DNA of 64,000 bases, from assembly GCF_900696085.1 (NCBI RefSeq), contig NZ_CAADFC020000016.1, positions 806,001 through 870,000 of the forward strand, in the 5' to 3' direction. This DNA is from Bradyrhizobium ivorense. GTDB lineage: Bacteria > Pseudomonadota > Alphaproteobacteria > Rhizobiales > Xanthobacteraceae. Made by a program: the position numbers and the translations under genes. Below the pieces are notes generated by a model. The model did no database searches. It was not told where the DNA came from and saw only the letters and a program-made list of their open reading frames with translations. Every line of letters starts with the position of its first letter. The stretch's first letter is position 1. Below, piece by piece: positions 61,317 through 64,000 of this stretch.

Positions 61317-62021
61317 TCACTGGACGCCGAGGCGTTGGAACAGCACATCGGTCTGATTGTTCAGTTCTTCCGCTGTGCCATGATGCACGACTCGCCCCGT
61401 CTCCAGCACATAGACGCGATCGGCAACCGCGAGTGCGCTGTAGAGATTTTGCTCGACCAAGAGGATCGACAGTCCCTCCTTCTTCAGATCGACGATGATG
61501 CCTTCGAGATGCTGCACCATCACCGGTGCAAGGCCCTCGGACGGCTCGTCCATCAGGATCAGTTCAGGGTCGATCATCAGTGCGCGGCCGACCGCGAGCA
61601 TGCCGCGCTCGCCGCCGGAGAGCTGGCCGCCGCGATGATGGCGACGCTCGGCGAGGCGCGGAAATATCCCGAACACGCGATCGAGCGTCCAGCCGTCTTT
61701 GGCGCTTGCGCTCTTGAGCATGGTGAGATGTTCGGTGACCGTTAGCGACGGAAACAATCGGCGGCCCTGCGGCACGATGGCGATCTTCTTGCCGGCGATA
61801 TCGTGCGCGCGCAGACCGAGCAGGCTCTCGCCACGCCAGGTGATGCTGCCCGAGCGCACCTGCGGCGGCACGAGGCCCATGATGCAGCGGATCACCGTGG
61901 TCTTACCCATGCCATTGCGGCCGAGCAGCGCCACGATTTCGCCGGGCATTACATCGAGCGAGACGCCGCGCACGACGACCGCATCGCCGTAACCGCTGTA
62001 CAGATCGCGAATCTCAAGCAT
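61317..62021 (-). CDS. Branched-chain-type ABC transporter ATPase (LivF-like)
   Basis: A 234-aa ABC ATPase: Walker A GRNGMGKTT, LSGGERGMLAVGRALM signature, Walker B LILMDEPSEGLAP and an H-loop-like segment. The pattern VRGVSLDVMPGEIVALLGRN with NRMGKTT-type loop is that of LivF. It overlaps the LivG-like gene by 8 bp and lies 7 bp from the AtzG-like gene, so the transporter and catabolic genes form one operon. Confidence 0.92.
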   Translation of the reverse strand: MLEIRDLYSGYGDAVVVRGVSLDVMPGEIVALLGRNGMGKTTVIRCIMGLVPPQVRSGSITWRGESLLGLRAHDIAGKKIAIVPQGRRLFPSLTVTEHLTMLKSASAKDGWTLDRVFGIFPRLAERRHHRGGQLSGGERGMLAVGRALMIDPELILMDEPSEGLAPVMVQHLEGIIVDLKKEGLSILLVEQNLYSALAVADRVYVLETGRVVHHGTAEELNNQTDVLFQRLGVQ

Positions 62022-62769
62022 GACGCGGCTTCCCGAGGTAGACTTCCTGGACTTTTGCGTTGCGGCGTATGCCTTCCGGCGGCTCCTCTACCAGCACGCG
62101 GCCCTCGAACATGCAGGTGACGTGATCGACGAGGCCGAGCGCGAGATCCATGTCGTGCTCGATCAGGATCACCGTGATGGCCGGATCGAGCGAGCGGATG
62201 ACTTCCGCGATCATCGAGCGCTCCGAGGGCGACAGTCCGGCGGCGGGCTCGTCGAGCAGGAGCATGGTCGGCGTCGTCACCAGCGCGATGGCGATTTCGA
62301 GCTGGCGCTGCTCGCCATAGGACATTTCCTTGACGATGACATCCGCGCGCTCGGCAATGCGGGCGGCCTTCAGCGCTGAGCCGATGCGCGCAGCTTCGGC
62401 CTCGTCCGGATCGGGCGCGCCAAACAGCGAAAACTTCTTCGGCTTCAATCCACGCAGCGCCAGCATCATGTTGTCCTGCACGCTCAGCGTCGGAAACAGA
62501 TTCGTGATCTGGAACGTGCGCGAGATGCCGAGCCGGGCTCGCCGATGCGGCGGCAGTTCTGACACGTCATTTCCGTTGAACATGACCTTGCCGGAGGTCG
62601 GCGGATGCGCGCCGGCAATGGCGTTGAACAGAGTGGTCTTGCCGGCGCCGTTAGGCCCGATGATGGCTCGGCGCTGGCCGCGTGGCACGGTCAGGCTGAC
62701 CCCATCGACCGCCTTGAGGGCGTCGAAAGCCACCGTAACATCGCTCAGCGTCAGGATCGGTTCGGACAC
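62014..62769 (-). CDS. Branched-chain-type ABC transporter ATPase (LivG-like)
   Basis: A 251-aa ABC ATPase: Walker A GPNGAGKTTLFNAIAG, the LivG-type insertion GISRTFQITNLFPTLSVQDN, the signature region SYGEQRQLEIAIAL, Walker B MLLLDEPAAGLSP and the conserved IEHDMDLALGLVDHVTCMFE. It pairs with the LivF-like ATPase. The two membrane permeases (LivH/LivM type) are not between it and the binding protein, so they must be beyond the window edge. Confidence 0.93.
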   Translation of the reverse strand: MSEPILTLSDVTVAFDALKAVDGVSLTVPRGQRRAIIGPNGAGKTTLFNAIAGAHPPTSGKVMFNGNDVSELPPHRRARLGISRTFQITNLFPTLSVQDNMMLALRGLKPKKFSLFGAPDPDEAEAARIGSALKAARIAERADVIVKEMSYGEQRQLEIAIALVTTPTMLLLDEPAAGLSPSERSMIAEVIRSLDPAITVILIEHDMDLALGLVDHVTCMFEGRVLVEEPPEGIRRNAKVQEVYLGKPRHA

Positions 62770-62827
62770 GGAAAATTCCTGTCAAGCGAGGCGCGGACCC
62801 GCCGCGTCTCGGTGTCAGCGTTTCAGA

Positions 62828-64000
62828 TCAGGCCTTCTTGATACCCTGGAAGGTCCGCGAGTAAGGCGGCTGCTTCAGGTACGTCGCCGGATCGTATTTC
62901 CAGAACTGCGAGACATTCGGATAGGTCTCGATCGGCACGTTCCAGAACTTGCTGTCGGCGCGCTTGACGACCTTGCGAATATAAACGTCATAGATCGGGT
63001 TGCCGTAGTCGTCGAACTTGACGGCCTTGCCGAGCGGCGAGTTGTCGAGTTCGGTTTTCAGCACCGTTTCGATGAAGGTCTCGCGGTCCTCAACCTTGCC
63101 GTCGATCTTCTTCAGCGCGGCATCGATCCACATCATGCCGGAATACATCGAGAAGCCGTAGAGCGACGGGATCTTACCGTACTTGGCCTCGTACTCCTTC
63201 TCGAACTTCGCAGTGGTCGGCACGTCCGAACCTTCGGCGAAATGCGCGGCTGCGACAATGCCTTCGCATTCCGGGCCTATGGTGCGGATGACCGACTGGT
63301 CAGTGCCGTTCATGGCCATCAGCAGCGGCGTCTTCTCCTTCAGGCCGAAAGACGCATATTGCTGAATGAGGCGCGTCGAGTCGGCGCCGGTTTCCATGGC
63401 GAAGATGGCATCGACCTTGAGTTCGGCGAGCTGGCCGAGATAGGGGCTGAAGTCGGCAGTGTTCAGCGGATGCCAGAACTGCTGCACGATCGTCCCGCCG
63501 CCTTCGGTGAAGACCTGAGCTAGACCGCCGCACTGCTCATGGCCGAAAGTATAATCCTGGCTGATGGTGGCGATCCTCTTGTAGCCCTGCTTCAGGCACC
63601 AGTCGCCGAACGGATGGGTAAAGGCGGAAGCCGTATAGCCGGCGACGCGGATCACGTTCTTGATGCGCGCGCGCTGGGTGAGATCGTCGGCGGCGATGAT
63701 CGGAATGAAGTAAGGAGTGCCGGTGCCCTTGACGTAATTGGCGACGGCAAGGCCGGTATTGGCGAGCAAATTGCCGATCAGCATGTGGCAATTGCCCTGC
63801 TCCACCAGACGGCGCGCCTTCTGCAGCGCCGTGTCCGGGTTCGAGGCGTCGTCCTCGATCACGAGTTCAACCTTCCGGCCGCCCATCTCGTTCTTCACCT
63901 GATCGAGATAGAACTGCACACCCTCGACCATTTCCTTGCCGCCGGAAGCGACAACGCCGGTCAGTGGCGCCAACAGGCCGATCTTGATCGGCGTGGCCTG
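62828..64000 (-). CDS. Branched-chain-type ABC substrate-binding protein (partial)
   Basis: A Peripla_BP_6-family binding protein cut by the right window edge. The visible 390 residues start TPIKIGLLAPLTGVVASGGK, continue GRKVELVIEDDASNPDTALQ, TISQDYTFGHEQCGGLAQVF and AMNGTDQSVIRTIGPECEGI, and end in FQGIKKA. The signal peptide and start lie beyond 64000. It is the first visible gene of the operon feeding the LivG/LivF ATPases, and its ligand is probably the amide or acid degraded by the downstream enzymes. Confidence 0.9.
   Translation of the reverse strand, partial: QATPIKIGLLAPLTGVVASGGKEMVEGVQFYLDQVKNEMGGRKVELVIEDDASNPDTALQKARRLVEQGNCHMLIGNLLANTGLAVANYVKGTGTPYFIPIIAADDLTQRARIKNVIRVAGYTASAFTHPFGDWCLKQGYKRIATISQDYTFGHEQCGGLAQVFTEGGGTIVQQFWHPLNTADFSPYLGQLAELKVDAIFAMETGADSTRLIQQYASFGLKEKTPLLMAMNGTDQSVIRTIGPECEGIVAAAHFAEGSDVPTTAKFEKEYEAKYGKIPSLYGFSMYSGMMWIDAALKKIDGKVEDRETFIETVLKTELDNSPLGKAVKFDDYGNPIYDVYIRKVVKRADSKFWNVPIETYPNVSQFWKYDPATYLKQPPYSRTFQGIKKA

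Noticed and set aside
1..64000. CRISPR arrays, toxin-antitoxin pairs, restriction or other defence systems
   Set aside because: I found no regularly spaced repeats, cas-like genes or paired toxin-antitoxin frames that I could support.

Overview
The window reads as GC-rich chromosomal DNA of an alphaproteobacterium, most likely Bradyrhizobium or a close Nitrobacteraceae relative. The evidence is the type of small conserved stress genes, the GGAAC-N16-CGTT promoters expected for an EcfG-type general-stress sigma factor, and the gene content. This is inferred from gene families; no ribosomal marker is present. The window is a mosaic: two intact catabolic clusters at the ends, with a long accessory stretch between them that is rich in stress-related genes, broken genes and very small genes.

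Region 1 (1-1753) has no convincing gene. It holds att-like sequence: a T-arm-like core, a 120-bp repeat (491-610) that recurs at 56505-56624, paired GCTGGTAT octamers and the 3' part of a tRNA-Arg(CCG).

Region 2 (1754-14486) is an intact aromatic-ring degradation cluster around a divergent promoter at 7713-7881. The plus-strand arm encodes a three-component Rieske dioxygenase (reductase, alpha, beta, ferredoxin), a cis-diol dehydrogenase, a TetR regulator and two extradiol-dioxygenase-like proteins. One of the two lacks two of the three iron ligands. The minus-strand arm encodes an ACMSD-type amidohydrolase, an unknown 160-aa protein, an acyl-CoA ligase, a meta-cleavage hydrolase, a 2-oxopent-4-enoate hydratase and a periplasmic binding protein. 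Together they can take an aromatic compound through diol formation, meta cleavage, hydrolysis and CoA activation of the released acid. The substrate cannot be named from sequence.

Region 3 (14.7-32 kb) is a stress and redox block: CsbD, YciE-type ferritin-like protein, DUF4142, a pyruvate-oxidase-like ThDP enzyme, DUF72, MgtC remnant, CBS protein, cupin, sorbosone-dehydrogenase-like lipoprotein, copper-binding four-helix protein, DJ-1/PfpI protein and several tiny membrane peptides. Region 4 (32-35.6 kb) is a phosphoketolase-acetate kinase pair, the kinase with a one-base frameshift near its 3' end.

Region 5 (35.6-44.4 kb) is a graveyard with LigD, YihY/BrkB and small duplicated genes, interrupted by a DUF1236 protein and a TAXI-type binding protein. 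Region 6 (44.4-56.4 kb) has an AraC-TolB-like-TPR regulator divergent from a vanadium-haloperoxidase-like protein, a tRNA(CAT) 3' remnant, bacterioferritin, VOC and epimerase genes, then a run of truncated or frameshifted redox genes. Region 7 (56.4-57.2 kb) is the second 120-bp repeat followed by a broken P4-type integrase. Region 8 (57.2-64 kb) is an intact minus-strand catabolic/transport operon: branched-chain-type ABC binding protein (cut by the window edge), two ABC ATPases, an AtzG-like small protein, amidase, amidohydrolase and aldehyde dehydrogenase.

The main overall pattern is that frameshifts and truncations are frequent between about 16 and 57 kb and absent from the two catabolic clusters.
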